Assembly (NCBI RefSeq): GCF_002091955.1
Contig: NZ_MKKY01000072.1
Coordinates: 310,001-374,000, forward strand
Direction of reading: 5' to 3'
From: Rhodococcus sp. 1168
GTDB taxonomy: Bacteria; Actinomycetota; Actinomycetes; Mycobacteriales; Mycobacteriaceae
DNA: 64,000 nt
Part shown: piece by piece, positions 18,250-27,394 of the stretch
Layout of the letters: each line of letters begins with the position of its first letter
Numbering within the stretch: position 1 is the first letter of the stretch
Notes under the pieces: model-generated
The model's input: the letters and a program-made list of their open reading frames with translations, nothing else
What the model was told of the DNA's origin: nothing
The model's database searches: none
Position numbers and translations under genes: made by a program

Positions 18250-20776
18250 CGGCGACTGCGTCGACGAGTCCCCCAAAATCCAAGAGGAGGCTCTTCACGT
18301 CGTCCTGCAGTTCGCTCTCGGGCCCGTACTGGTAGCTGATCATGCGCACGCTCCGCCCCTCGGTGCGGTTGTAGAAATACGTGGTGAAGTGGGCGCTGCT
18401 CGGCGCTGCTCGGAGCTGCACAAAGTGCCCTAGGCGCAGCGGCGACTGTGATCCATCTCGGACGAGGTAAAGCTCGTCCTCGAACATTTGCTCCCCCACA
18501 GCGAACTCCCGAGCCGCAAAGGGTGTCCGAGTCCCCAATGCGACTTCGGCGGTCTGGATGAGGCCGTCGAGACGGCGTTTGGCGCTGCCGGGGCGAACCA
18601 GCACGAGCTGCGACCAAACGTTCCCGAGAAGCCCGCGAAGCTCCCTGAGGTCCGAGTCGAGCGAGTCGACCTGCGTCCTCAACTCCTGCTCTGAGGTGTA
18701 TCCCGTGTGGCCGGACCACCGATTGCGCTTGATGTTCACCTCCTTGAACTTGTTGACGACGTCTTTCGAGATCAGCCGCTCGATTCCGGCGCGGCCAAGT
18801 TCGGCGAACGCGCGGCGGACACGGGCCACGTCATCGGAGTCACCGTCCTGTAGCGCGGTGCGGAGGTACTTTGACGTTTTCTCGACGATCACCACCCAGG
18901 TGCCGAACGATGCCTTTTCGATGCCTAGATGCTGCTCATGCAGGGTTTGACGGATAGCGGCCTCGGTCTCGCTGCTACTGCCCGGATCGGTGCGGCTCGC
19001 GGAGAGCAGTACCGTCGCGTGGAAGGTCACGATCGCCTCCCAGGCGCGTAAGTAGGCTCGCTGCTGTTCCCCCACCGACTGAGCGGACTCCGCGGTCCAC
19101 AGAGCCGATGCGATCGGGTACGGCAGCTGGTCGAGCCAGGACGTCAACGAGTCATCGAAAGCCGCGGCGACCTTGCTTACCACCTCGTCAGCGTCCTCCG
19201 GCGATGACCAGATGCTCGCTCGTCGTGTGCCGAGGTCAGTCTGGAACGAGCTGAGCCGCTCATCCGCCGCCGCGAGGGCGAGCTGCATGCGGAGATCCGG
19301 GACCGGCACGAGGAGCTCGTCAGCCCAACGCATCAATGAGTTGGCATCCGACCGCAGCGCCTTAAAGTGGTTTCCCGAGCTCCCCTTGTCAATCGCATTG
19401 AACCTACTGGCTACGCCCTGCTCCGAGTTGAGCCAGGCCGCCATGAAGGGCAGGTGGATCGAGTCGTCGTCGAGCTGTATCACCAGGACCCGCCCGCCGG
19501 CGTTCGTCTCAGATAGGTTCGTCGCAGCTATACCACCCCAGCCGGTGGGCACGAACAACCGCCGCTCGTCCTGTTCATTATTCGGATCGATTTCAATGCC
19601 GGGCTCTCTGGCAAGGAGGCTGCTCAGCCGCCGGCTAGGCCAGCCTTTTGCAGCCATGTCTCGCAACAGCTCGCGCGAGTCGTCTTTAAAAACGAAACTG
19701 GGATCGAGGTCAACGGTTTCGCGCGGCTCCTTAATCAACGAGACGCCGGAATTTGGCCCGTACCGTGCCTCCAGCAAGCCACCGTCGATTGCTGTGTCGT
19801 TATATGTGGTGACGCGCCAGGAGAGCTGTCGGCCTTCGTTTGTGGTGCGCGCCAGCCGTGCGTCCCGTCGCGTGAACTGGCGAGTGCTGATGGTGCGGTT
19901 ACGCGGGCCGGGCTTCGTCGTCCGCAGCCCGAATTCGAGCTCGTGGAAAGCCTCAACCGGGATCGACCTGCGCCCATGATCTGTAGTGAACATCGTCTGC
20001 AAGTCGGCGACCATCGCTTTGCCCCGCGAAACGTCCCTGGCGTTGTTCGAGAATGTGAGGAGGTAGAGGGGGATCTGTGTGTTCGGCGAAAGGCCGTCGG
20101 GGAGCCGAGTGACCGATTCCAGAAGGCCTTCGTCGAGTATCCTCTGCCGCACCGCAGCGGTTGCGCCGCCGGAGCTCAAAGCGCCCGGGTTCACCAAAGC
20201 CGCGACACGTCCCCCGCCCTGCTCGGCAGGGTGAAGCTTCTCAAGGGCCAACGAGATGAACAGCCAGGTGCTGTCGGAGCTCTGCGGAAGACCAAACCGG
20301 AACTCACCGTTTGACTGCCGCGCTTTCACGTCCGTGGCCGACCTGCTCCAGTCCATCCCCCAAGGCGCGTCGACGATCACCAGGTCGGCGCTGAAGTCCT
20401 TGAAGGCATCGTGCGCCAACGTGTTCGCTTGAGCGATTTCGGCGTCGTGGACCGCGTTAAACCGACGACGACCCGCGGACGCGGTGGCCTCGTCAATTTC
20501 CTGGCCGCGATAGCGGATCTCCACTCCTGACGCTTGAAGCGCTTTGACCAGCAGGAAACCGGCGAACCCCAAGCCGGCCGCAGGGTCCCAGATCTTGACG
20601 GTCGTGAGACCCGGATCGAGGCGACTTATCCCGCCGACCGCGAGGGCCCTCGCCAAGGACACACTTGTCGTTTGATGCAAGCCAACCGGGCCGCGGTCAC
20701 CATCGGTGTACGGCACGGACTCGGAGTCTTGGAGCACCGCGCGAACTGCTGGGTGTGGAGCGCTCTTCGTTGCCAT
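18227..20776 (-). CDS. Divergent N6-methylase-like protein linked to the type I system
   Basis: An 849-residue protein, last gene of the hsdM-hsdS-hsdR operon (4 bases after hsdR). Residues 60-300 follow the HsdM methylase fold: DPAAGLGF (64-71) in place of DPACGSGGF, and VDAPWGMDW (135-143) exactly where HsdM of this locus has SNPPFGTDW. Residues about 390-520 look like a specificity-domain half ending in ADELLVPVPDLRMQLALAAA, similar to HsdS segments before the conserved helix. The remaining 300 residues match nothing I recognise. The altered catalytic motif suggests reduced or changed methylation, or a DNA-recognition role. Not a standard RM subunit. Confidence 0.6.
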   Translation of the reverse strand: MATKSAPHPAVRAVLQDSESVPYTDGDRGPVGLHQTTSVSLARALAVGGISRLDPGLTTVKIWDPAAGLGFAGFLLVKALQASGVEIRYRGQEIDEATASAGRRRFNAVHDAEIAQANTLAHDAFKDFSADLVIVDAPWGMDWSRSATDVKARQSNGEFRFGLPQSSDSTWLFISLALEKLHPAEQGGGRVAALVNPGALSSGGATAAVRQRILDEGLLESVTRLPDGLSPNTQIPLYLLTFSNNARDVSRGKAMVADLQTMFTTDHGRRSIPVEAFHELEFGLRTTKPGPRNRTISTRQFTRRDARLARTTNEGRQLSWRVTTYNDTAIDGGLLEARYGPNSGVSLIKEPRETVDLDPSFVFKDDSRELLRDMAAKGWPSRRLSSLLAREPGIEIDPNNEQDERRLFVPTGWGGIAATNLSETNAGGRVLVIQLDDDSIHLPFMAAWLNSEQGVASRFNAIDKGSSGNHFKALRSDANSLMRWADELLVPVPDLRMQLALAAADERLSSFQTDLGTRRASIWSSPEDADEVVSKVAAAFDDSLTSWLDQLPYPIASALWTAESAQSVGEQQRAYLRAWEAIVTFHATVLLSASRTDPGSSSETEAAIRQTLHEQHLGIEKASFGTWVVIVEKTSKYLRTALQDGDSDDVARVRRAFAELGRAGIERLISKDVVNKFKEVNIKRNRWSGHTGYTSEQELRTQVDSLDSDLRELRGLLGNVWSQLVLVRPGSAKRRLDGLIQTAEVALGTRTPFAAREFAVGEQMFEDELYLVRDGSQSPLRLGHFVQLRAAPSSAHFTTYFYNRTEGRSVRMISYQYGPESELQDDVKSLLLDFGGLVDAVADDHHGKT

Positions 20777-20780
20777 CGCG

Positions 20781-23700
20781 TTATTCGGTCTCGACCGAAT
20801 GGTCGTTGTCGAGATCCATCGAATCCACCATTCGCATCCTGCGCGACTTGTACAGGTACTGCCCGATCAGTCGGATGAACTCGTCGGCCCGCTCGTTCTC
20901 GCCGGTCAGCGCACCGGTGAGCTTGCCAAACGCGCCTTCGTTCAGCACGGCAGCGTCCGTCAGCGTCTCGCGCAACTCCCGCGAGGCCAGGAACTGATCG
21001 ACGGCGTTGTGGTCTATCTGATCGGCGATTCGCTGGTCCTCCTCGGCCATGCCTGCGGCCGCGATGACGAAGCCCGCGATCTGCGGGTCCGCAAACTCTG
21101 AGCCGAAGAGCGAGTTGATGCGAGCGATGATGTCCGACAACAACTCCTGCTGCGGATCGGGCCTGGACACTCCGGACCCGACGCCTGTTATGCCGGACAG
21201 CCCGGGCGTGTTTTGGTCACCGGAGAGGCCGATGTCGGCCGCTCCCTGTTCGATCTGGCGTACGCGGCGCAGCTCGAGGCCGGACACGTCTGCGTCCGCG
21301 CCTGGGTCGTCGGAGGGCAGCAGCCGTACGAGCTGCCGAAGAAACTCGGATAACTTCTCCAAATCGCTGGTGGCGTAGTCGACGACCTGCGACATGAAGT
21401 CGTACAGGCGTACGTAGGAGCCGCAGTCCTTGCGGAAGGTTCGCAGCTCGTCTAGGCCCTGACTGTCCTGCTGATCCGTCGCCTCGGCCCAGCGCTGCGC
21501 GAACTGGTCGCGGGCCGGGGTCACGGCAGCCGCCAGCGCCGCGTGTGATTGCGTCGGCGTCCACCACGCCCCCGCGTAACGCTCGACGTCCTCGATGGTG
21601 TATACACGCGCCTGTGTCAGTTTGGTCGCGAGCCTGTGCACCAAGTTCGGGTCGGTCTCGGTCTCGATGTGGGCCTCGAGGTAGTACGTGAGGAATGCTT
21701 CGCGTATCTCGGCCGGGTCGTTGACGAAGTCGAGCACGAAGGTGCGATCCTTCCCCTCACCTGACGGCGCTCGGTAGGTGCGGTTGAGCCGCGATAGAGT
21801 CTGGACAGCGTGCACGTCCGGGAGTTTCTTGTCGACGTACATCGCGCACAGCAGCGGCTGGTCGAAGCCGGTCTGAAACTTGTCGGCGACAAGCATCAGG
21901 CGATACTCCGGACGGCGGAACTCCCGCGCGAGGTCCGAGCCAAGCCCGGGGTTCATCGACGCCTCGGTGACATCGGTCAGGCCGTACTCGTCGTCGCTGA
22001 TCTTGTCGGAGAAGGCGACAATGGACTGGTAGCCGTAGCCCTTTTGCGCGAGGTACTTATCTACCTCGACCTTGTACCGCACGGCAGCCTGACGCGAGTC
22101 CGTGACGACCATCGCCTTGGCATGGCCGTCGAGGAGTTGGGCGACGTTCGCGCGGAAGTGCTCGACGATGATCTCGACCTTTTGGCCGATGTTCGTTGGG
22201 TGTAGATTCGCGAACCGCATGATCTTCCGGGCCGCAATCTTCGGGTCGACGAGGCGGTCTTCGCTGTCCGCCATGATCCCCGTCACGACGCCGTCCTCGC
22301 CGCGCTGCTCGATCTCGAACGCGGTCCTGTAGGTCTGGTAGCCGCGCAGCACATCGAGGATGAAGCCTTCCTCGATCGCCTGCCGCATCGGGTAGACGTC
22401 GAAGGACACCGGCTTCCCGTCCTCGTCTTTGCGGCCGAACAGCACCTTCGTCTTGGTTTTCGGCGTGGCGGTGAAGGCGAGCAGCGACACATTCCGAGCA
22501 CCGGCCCTGGCCGCCGTCTCGGCGGCGATCTGCGCCTCGCGAGCGTCGTCGGTCTCGACGATCTCGTTCACAACGTCTTGGGAGTCGACTTCCTCGTCGG
22601 TCGCGACCTGGCCGCCCTCAGTGAGGACCTTCTTCAGGTCCGACGCCGTTTTGCCGGACTGCGAAGTATGGGCTTCGTCGATAATTACGGCGAAGTTCTT
22701 GTCGCCCAGCGTCGTGTCCAACAGGCCTTTGACATAGGGGAACGTTTGAATCGTGACGACGACGATGAGCGCCGAGCCGGTCAGCGCATCCAGTAGCGCA
22801 CGCGACTTCGAGCCACCGGATCGCCGCACAGCGGCCGAGTCAATAACGGCGACGGTGCCGACAGTGTCGTCGACCTGCTCGACAGCCTGCTGCAGCTGCG
22901 CGTCGAGTACGCGGCGGTCGGAGACAATGAGGACCTTGTCGAAGACCTTTTCGTTGGCAGCATCGTGAAGCCGAGCGAGCCGGTGCGCGGTCCAGGCGAT
23001 TGTGTTCGTCTTCCCCGACCCTGCCGAGTGCTCGATGAGATAGCGCCTGCCGGGCTTCTCCTCGGCAATGGTCTCGACGAGCTTCCTCACCGCGCGCCAC
23101 TGGTGATAACGCGGGAACATCAGCGTCGTGGACCGCCTGATCTTGCCTGTGACCGGGTCCTCGTCCGCCTCTGCCTTGAGGAATATCTGCGAGCCGAGAA
23201 TGGCCAGCCAGTTGTCGCGTTGGAGGACCCGCTCCCACAGGTAAGAAGTGGCGGCCCCGCTGGGGTTGTGCGGGTTGCCCGCAGCGCCGGTGTCCTTGTG
23301 CCCGCGGTTGAAGGGCAGGAAGTAGGTCTTCTCTCCCGCAAGCTTGGTGGTCATGTGGACCTGGTCGTCGTCGACGGCGAAGTGCACTAGGGCTCGGGTA
23401 CCAAATCCGAGCAACGGCTGCCCCGCAGGGTTCCGATCGTTGCGGTACTGACTGACCGCCGTGCGCCATTCCTGCTTGAAGAACGACTTGAGCTCGACCG
23501 TCGCCACGGGCAGCCCGTTAACGAAGAGCACCAGATCGATCGAGCGGTTGTCTCCGCGCTTCGGCGAGAAATGCACCTGCCGGACGACGCGCAGCCGCAT
23601 CTTCCGGTAATGCTCGGTGGTGGTCGGGTTCTGCGTGGTGGCCGGCTTGAATTGACACATCCGCAGATGCGCCGTCGCCCCGCGGGTGTGGGAAAACTTT

Positions 23701-24002
23701 CGACGCAGCACATTGAGCGTGCCCCCGCCCGAGCCCATCGGCGTGTCCAGTCGCGACACGAGCGAGTCCACCAGCGCCTCTCGGTCGGCCTGCTCTGCAC
23801 CGGTCCCCACACGGACGACCTTCGCGTACTCGTCAGGCTGCGTCTCGCTCAGCCACCAGTGCACGTCCTCAGGCCAGATCGCCCGCCCGGCGTCGTAGCC
23901 GTCGTCGGTCTCGCTGTACTCCCAGTCGTTCGCTGCGAGATACTCGGCGATCTCGCGCTCGAACGCCTCTTCACGGGTGCCATCGAGTGTCGCCATGGTC
24001 AA
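20781..24002 (-). CDS. hsdR: Type I restriction endonuclease, R subunit
   Basis: The motor-nuclease subunit that translocates and cleaves unmodified DNA. The 1073-residue protein has the N-terminal nuclease domain (SIDLVLFVNGLPVATVELK, PD-(D/E)XK type), the helicase Walker A HSAGSGKTNTI, the DEAH-type motif IIDEAHTSQ, motif III FTATP, and a C-terminal helical region. Length is normal for HsdR. The start overlaps the hsdS stop, indicating coupling. All key motifs are intact, so it is probably active if its partners are. Confidence 0.93.
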   Translation of the reverse strand: MTMATLDGTREEAFEREIAEYLAANDWEYSETDDGYDAGRAIWPEDVHWWLSETQPDEYAKVVRVGTGAEQADREALVDSLVSRLDTPMGSGGGTLNVLRRKFSHTRGATAHLRMCQFKPATTQNPTTTEHYRKMRLRVVRQVHFSPKRGDNRSIDLVLFVNGLPVATVELKSFFKQEWRTAVSQYRNDRNPAGQPLLGFGTRALVHFAVDDDQVHMTTKLAGEKTYFLPFNRGHKDTGAAGNPHNPSGAATSYLWERVLQRDNWLAILGSQIFLKAEADEDPVTGKIRRSTTLMFPRYHQWRAVRKLVETIAEEKPGRRYLIEHSAGSGKTNTIAWTAHRLARLHDAANEKVFDKVLIVSDRRVLDAQLQQAVEQVDDTVGTVAVIDSAAVRRSGGSKSRALLDALTGSALIVVVTIQTFPYVKGLLDTTLGDKNFAVIIDEAHTSQSGKTASDLKKVLTEGGQVATDEEVDSQDVVNEIVETDDAREAQIAAETAARAGARNVSLLAFTATPKTKTKVLFGRKDEDGKPVSFDVYPMRQAIEEGFILDVLRGYQTYRTAFEIEQRGEDGVVTGIMADSEDRLVDPKIAARKIMRFANLHPTNIGQKVEIIVEHFRANVAQLLDGHAKAMVVTDSRQAAVRYKVEVDKYLAQKGYGYQSIVAFSDKISDDEYGLTDVTEASMNPGLGSDLAREFRRPEYRLMLVADKFQTGFDQPLLCAMYVDKKLPDVHAVQTLSRLNRTYRAPSGEGKDRTFVLDFVNDPAEIREAFLTYYLEAHIETETDPNLVHRLATKLTQARVYTIEDVERYAGAWWTPTQSHAALAAAVTPARDQFAQRWAEATDQQDSQGLDELRTFRKDCGSYVRLYDFMSQVVDYATSDLEKLSEFLRQLVRLLPSDDPGADADVSGLELRRVRQIEQGAADIGLSGDQNTPGLSGITGVGSGVSRPDPQQELLSDIIARINSLFGSEFADPQIAGFVIAAAGMAEEDQRIADQIDHNAVDQFLASRELRETLTDAAVLNEGAFGKLTGALTGENERADEFIRLIGQYLYKSRRMRMVDSMDLDNDHSVETE

Positions 24003-25198
24003 CTTGCCTTCCGTGCGGTTGGTACGTTGATTTGCCCAGTGACCGTTGCGGTGATCAGCGCTGAGCGGCGTTCCTTGGCGAGAGCGATGTGCTCCTGGGT
24101 TTTGACGATCAGGGCATTGATGCGGGACATCTGCTCGTGGTACTCGGTGACGAACGACCTCTGGTGCTCTACTGGCGGGAGCATCAGCGGGACGCGCGCA
24201 AAGGTCTTCCAGTTCCTGAAGTCGACGCTCCGCTGTCTCGTACTCGGGGCCTGCGTGCTGAGGAAGCCCGATGTGCCCATATACCGAATAAGGAGCGAGA
24301 GGTATCGAGCATCGTCGTCATAGCGGGGAGAACACACGTGGTAGACCGGCGAGCACTGTCCCTCGCTGTCAGAGATGCCGACAGCACCGGCGAACCCGTC
24401 GAGGGCATGAAATACGATGTCTCCAGGACACACTCCTTGGTAGCCCGCCTCGGCCACCGACATCGTGTACCCCTCAGCTCGGCGGTTGGCACGCAGCGTG
24501 ACAACGCCATCGCGGTAGGCCGTGACGACGCCCGATCTTGGAATAGGCGTCCGCTTGAGGAGTACCAGCGTCTGACGAACTGTCGCCGTACGTTTGCCGT
24601 CGGTCCGTTGAAATTCAGCGTCGACTATGGTGTCCCGTCGCTCACGTAGGAGACCGATGAACTCTTCCTGCTTGGCTACGAGCATGTCGATCTGGGCCGT
24701 CTCGTCGTCCAGGTAGTTGGCGATAGCGCGCTGCTCATCGAGCGATGGGAGCACGAACGGCATATCCGTGAGCATCCACCGACGTACCGAATCCACCGTG
24801 GTCCGCGCGGATCCGTCTTGCGCCATTAACCTGAAGAAGGAAGAGAAATAGAAGAAGAAATACCGCGGCAGTGAATCTCGAAAGTTCGTTAGCACATACA
24901 CGCGCTGGTGTGCGTGGAATTTGCCGTTGACGTGGTGGAACACTTCGCCAACCGCACCATCACCAGCAGTCAGCACAGCCTCCGTGTCAAAGGTGAAGTG
25001 AGCGCTTCGGAGCGGATTCGGTGATCGGACGTAGAAGTCGTACTGTCCGTCCGGCTCAGCGTCCTGGGTGTCGCCCGACCCCGTCAAGACGTCGCAGATG
25101 AACCGGAGCCTCGTGACCGACCAATGCACGGGTACATCCGCCAGCCAGCGATTGTCGATCGTCTGAGTTTCGCGAGTCGCGGACTGTGACGCACTCAC
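23999..25198 (-). CDS. hsdS: Type I restriction-modification specificity subunit
   Basis: Determines the bipartite target sequence for methylation and cleavage. The 399-residue protein has two recognition domains, each followed by a conserved long helix: DEQRAIANYLDDETAQIDML and VEHQRSFVTEYHEQMSRINAL. The N-terminal WLADVPVHWSVTRLRF is typical of the first domain. Its start overlaps the end of hsdM by 4 bases. The target sequence cannot be predicted by eye. Confidence 0.92.
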   Translation of the reverse strand: MSASQSATRETQTIDNRWLADVPVHWSVTRLRFICDVLTGSGDTQDAEPDGQYDFYVRSPNPLRSAHFTFDTEAVLTAGDGAVGEVFHHVNGKFHAHQRVYVLTNFRDSLPRYFFFYFSSFFRLMAQDGSARTTVDSVRRWMLTDMPFVLPSLDEQRAIANYLDDETAQIDMLVAKQEEFIGLLRERRDTIVDAEFQRTDGKRTATVRQTLVLLKRTPIPRSGVVTAYRDGVVTLRANRRAEGYTMSVAEAGYQGVCPGDIVFHALDGFAGAVGISDSEGQCSPVYHVCSPRYDDDARYLSLLIRYMGTSGFLSTQAPSTRQRSVDFRNWKTFARVPLMLPPVEHQRSFVTEYHEQMSRINALIVKTQEHIALAKERRSALITATVTGQINVPTARKAS

Positions 25199-27201
25199 GA
25201 CTCAACCCCGCGCAGCAGCTCCATGATTTCGCCGACGACCCGCTCAAGGTCCGCGTCGATTTCTGCGAGCGTCCTGGGCGGATCGTAGGCGTAGAAGTGT
25301 CGGGTGAACGGGATCTCGTAGCCGGTCTTGGTCTTCGACCAGTCGATCCAGGCACCGTTAACGTGCGGTTTCACTTCGAAGTCGAAGTACGCCCGCACGG
25401 TTTCTTCGAGCGCCTCGTGCATCTTTGGGTGGCCGCCCCAGCCGAACGGGACGTTCTCGGTGTCGCGGAGGGCCACGTCCGGTTCGTTCTCGCCCTTGTT
25501 CGTTCCCGAGGCGTGGACGCAGATGTCGGCGGCATCGTCGTGGACTCCTATGGTTTGCCACAACGTCTTGCGCTGCGCGGTCGTCAGGCGGAGGCCTTCG
25601 TCGCCGAGGTGCTTGCCGAGCTCGCGGTTGAATTTCTCCCGGTTCAGGTACGGCTCGTCGCCGAACGACTTGAGTGCTTCGGCTAGGCCTTCAATCTTGC
25701 CGAGCGTCTTGTGCTCGTCCACCGCGCAGATCGTCTCCACCGTGCACTCGAATCGGAGTTGGAGCGGGCGCTCCACAATGATGGTCCAGTAAGCGAAATC
25801 GAGGTTGTCGAACACCTTCACCGGCACCGCGCCATCACCGCCCTCGCCCTCTAACCCGGCAAAGGCGCGCACAATAGCCTCCCGACCCTCCTCTGCGATC
25901 TCGACTCGCTTGGAGCCGATCGATTTGCGCAGCTTCGAGCCGAGACCTGTCGCGTCTATAAGTTGCACCTTGTGCTCGCGCTCCGAGGGCTTGGCGTTCG
26001 ACAGGATCCAAAGGTAGGTGGCGATGCCGGTGTTGTAGAACATGTCGTTCGGCAGGGCGACGATTGCCTCGACCAGGTCGTTCTCAAGCATGTGACCGCG
26101 AATGTCGGACGGCCCGGAGCCTGCGCCGCCGTTGAAGAGCGGCGAGCCGTTGAGGACAATGCCGACCTTGCCGCCTCGGCCGCTGTCGTCTACGTCGCGC
26201 ATCTTCGAGGCGACGTGCAGCAGGAACAGCATGGCCGCGTCGCCGACACCCGGGAGCCCGGGCGCGAAGCGCCCCTTTCCCCCGCGCGCGTGCTCGTTAT
26301 TCACGTCGGACTCGACGGCCTTCCAATCCGTCCCAAACGGCGGGTTAGAGAGTACGTAGTCGAAGCGCCGGTTCTCGAACTTGTCGACGACGAGCGTGTC
26401 GCCCTGCCGGACGTTGGATGGGTCTTGCCCCTTGATGAGTAGGTCGGCCTTGCAGATCGCGTAAGTGCGAGGGTTGATTTCCTGGCCGAACAGCGCTGTG
26501 GACGCGTCCGGGTTGAGCCCGTGCAGGTGCTCGTCTGCGACGGTGAGCATGCCGCCAGTGCCCACGGTGGGGTCATAGATCGAGCGGACGGTGCCGCGGT
26601 CTCGCAGCGCCTCGGTGTCCTCGGCGTATACGAGGTCGACCAGGAGCCGCACGACGTCGCGGGGCGTGTAGAACTGGCCGGCGCCGTCGTTGGCGGACTC
26701 GGCGAATCGGTAGATCAGGTTCTCGAACAAGTCGCCCATGTCCGCGTTCGAGACAGCGTCGGGCGACAGGTCGATCCTGCCGAAGTGGCGAGCGACCTGC
26801 GCGAGCCTGTCGCGCTCGTCCAGCGTGCGGATCACATTCTCGAAACCGAAGGATCTGAATACGTCGAGGTTCGAGGAGAACCCGCCGACATAGTTGATTA
26901 GGTTCTCGGCCAGGTTGTCGGGGTCCTGCAACGCTTTCTTTAGCGTGTAGGCGCTCGTGGTCCAGAACGACAGACCGGCGCGGTCCTCGGTGCGGGTGGC
27001 GATCTTCAAGTGCGTGCGACGCTGCTGTTCGCCGGGGTACTTTGCGACGATCTCGGCCATTGCGTCGCGGTGCGGCTCCAGTACGCACTCTAAGCGGCGC
27101 AGCACCGTGAACGGCAGGATCACCGAGCCGTAGTCGGCTTCGGCGTAAGGGCCCCGCAGGGTGTCGGCGACACTCCACACGAAGCTGGACAGGACAGACA
27201 A
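25195..27201 (-). CDS. hsdM: Type I restriction-modification methyltransferase subunit
   Basis: Adenine-N6 methyltransferase of the type I complex. The 668-residue protein has an N-terminal helical HsdM domain (VLRRLECVLEPHRDAM), the AdoMet motif DPTVGTGGM (about residue 209) and the catalytic motif SNPPFGTDW (about residue 286). The C-terminal extension of about 200 residues is longer than in EcoKI and is common in the HsdM group with YEIPFTRHFY endings. First gene of the operon; about 190 bases separate it from the TrlF-like gene upstream, enough for its own promoter. Confidence 0.93.
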   Translation of the reverse strand: MSVLSSFVWSVADTLRGPYAEADYGSVILPFTVLRRLECVLEPHRDAMAEIVAKYPGEQQRRTHLKIATRTEDRAGLSFWTTSAYTLKKALQDPDNLAENLINYVGGFSSNLDVFRSFGFENVIRTLDERDRLAQVARHFGRIDLSPDAVSNADMGDLFENLIYRFAESANDGAGQFYTPRDVVRLLVDLVYAEDTEALRDRGTVRSIYDPTVGTGGMLTVADEHLHGLNPDASTALFGQEINPRTYAICKADLLIKGQDPSNVRQGDTLVVDKFENRRFDYVLSNPPFGTDWKAVESDVNNEHARGGKGRFAPGLPGVGDAAMLFLLHVASKMRDVDDSGRGGKVGIVLNGSPLFNGGAGSGPSDIRGHMLENDLVEAIVALPNDMFYNTGIATYLWILSNAKPSEREHKVQLIDATGLGSKLRKSIGSKRVEIAEEGREAIVRAFAGLEGEGGDGAVPVKVFDNLDFAYWTIIVERPLQLRFECTVETICAVDEHKTLGKIEGLAEALKSFGDEPYLNREKFNRELGKHLGDEGLRLTTAQRKTLWQTIGVHDDAADICVHASGTNKGENEPDVALRDTENVPFGWGGHPKMHEALEETVRAYFDFEVKPHVNGAWIDWSKTKTGYEIPFTRHFYAYDPPRTLAEIDADLERVVGEIMELLRGVES

Positions 27202-27394
27202 AGGAACTCCAAATCATCGGCGGTACTCAGGTCTCATCGATCCAGTCACTGACGGACTGCGAGCACGCCTCGAACACTAGTTGTCGGCACCTACTTCGTC
27301 GCGAGGTCGACCCGTCGTGTCGGCTGCACCTCGTCGATCCAAGTTCATCACTACGCACAGCATCGTGTTTCACCCAAAGCTCGCCGGTCTCGGG

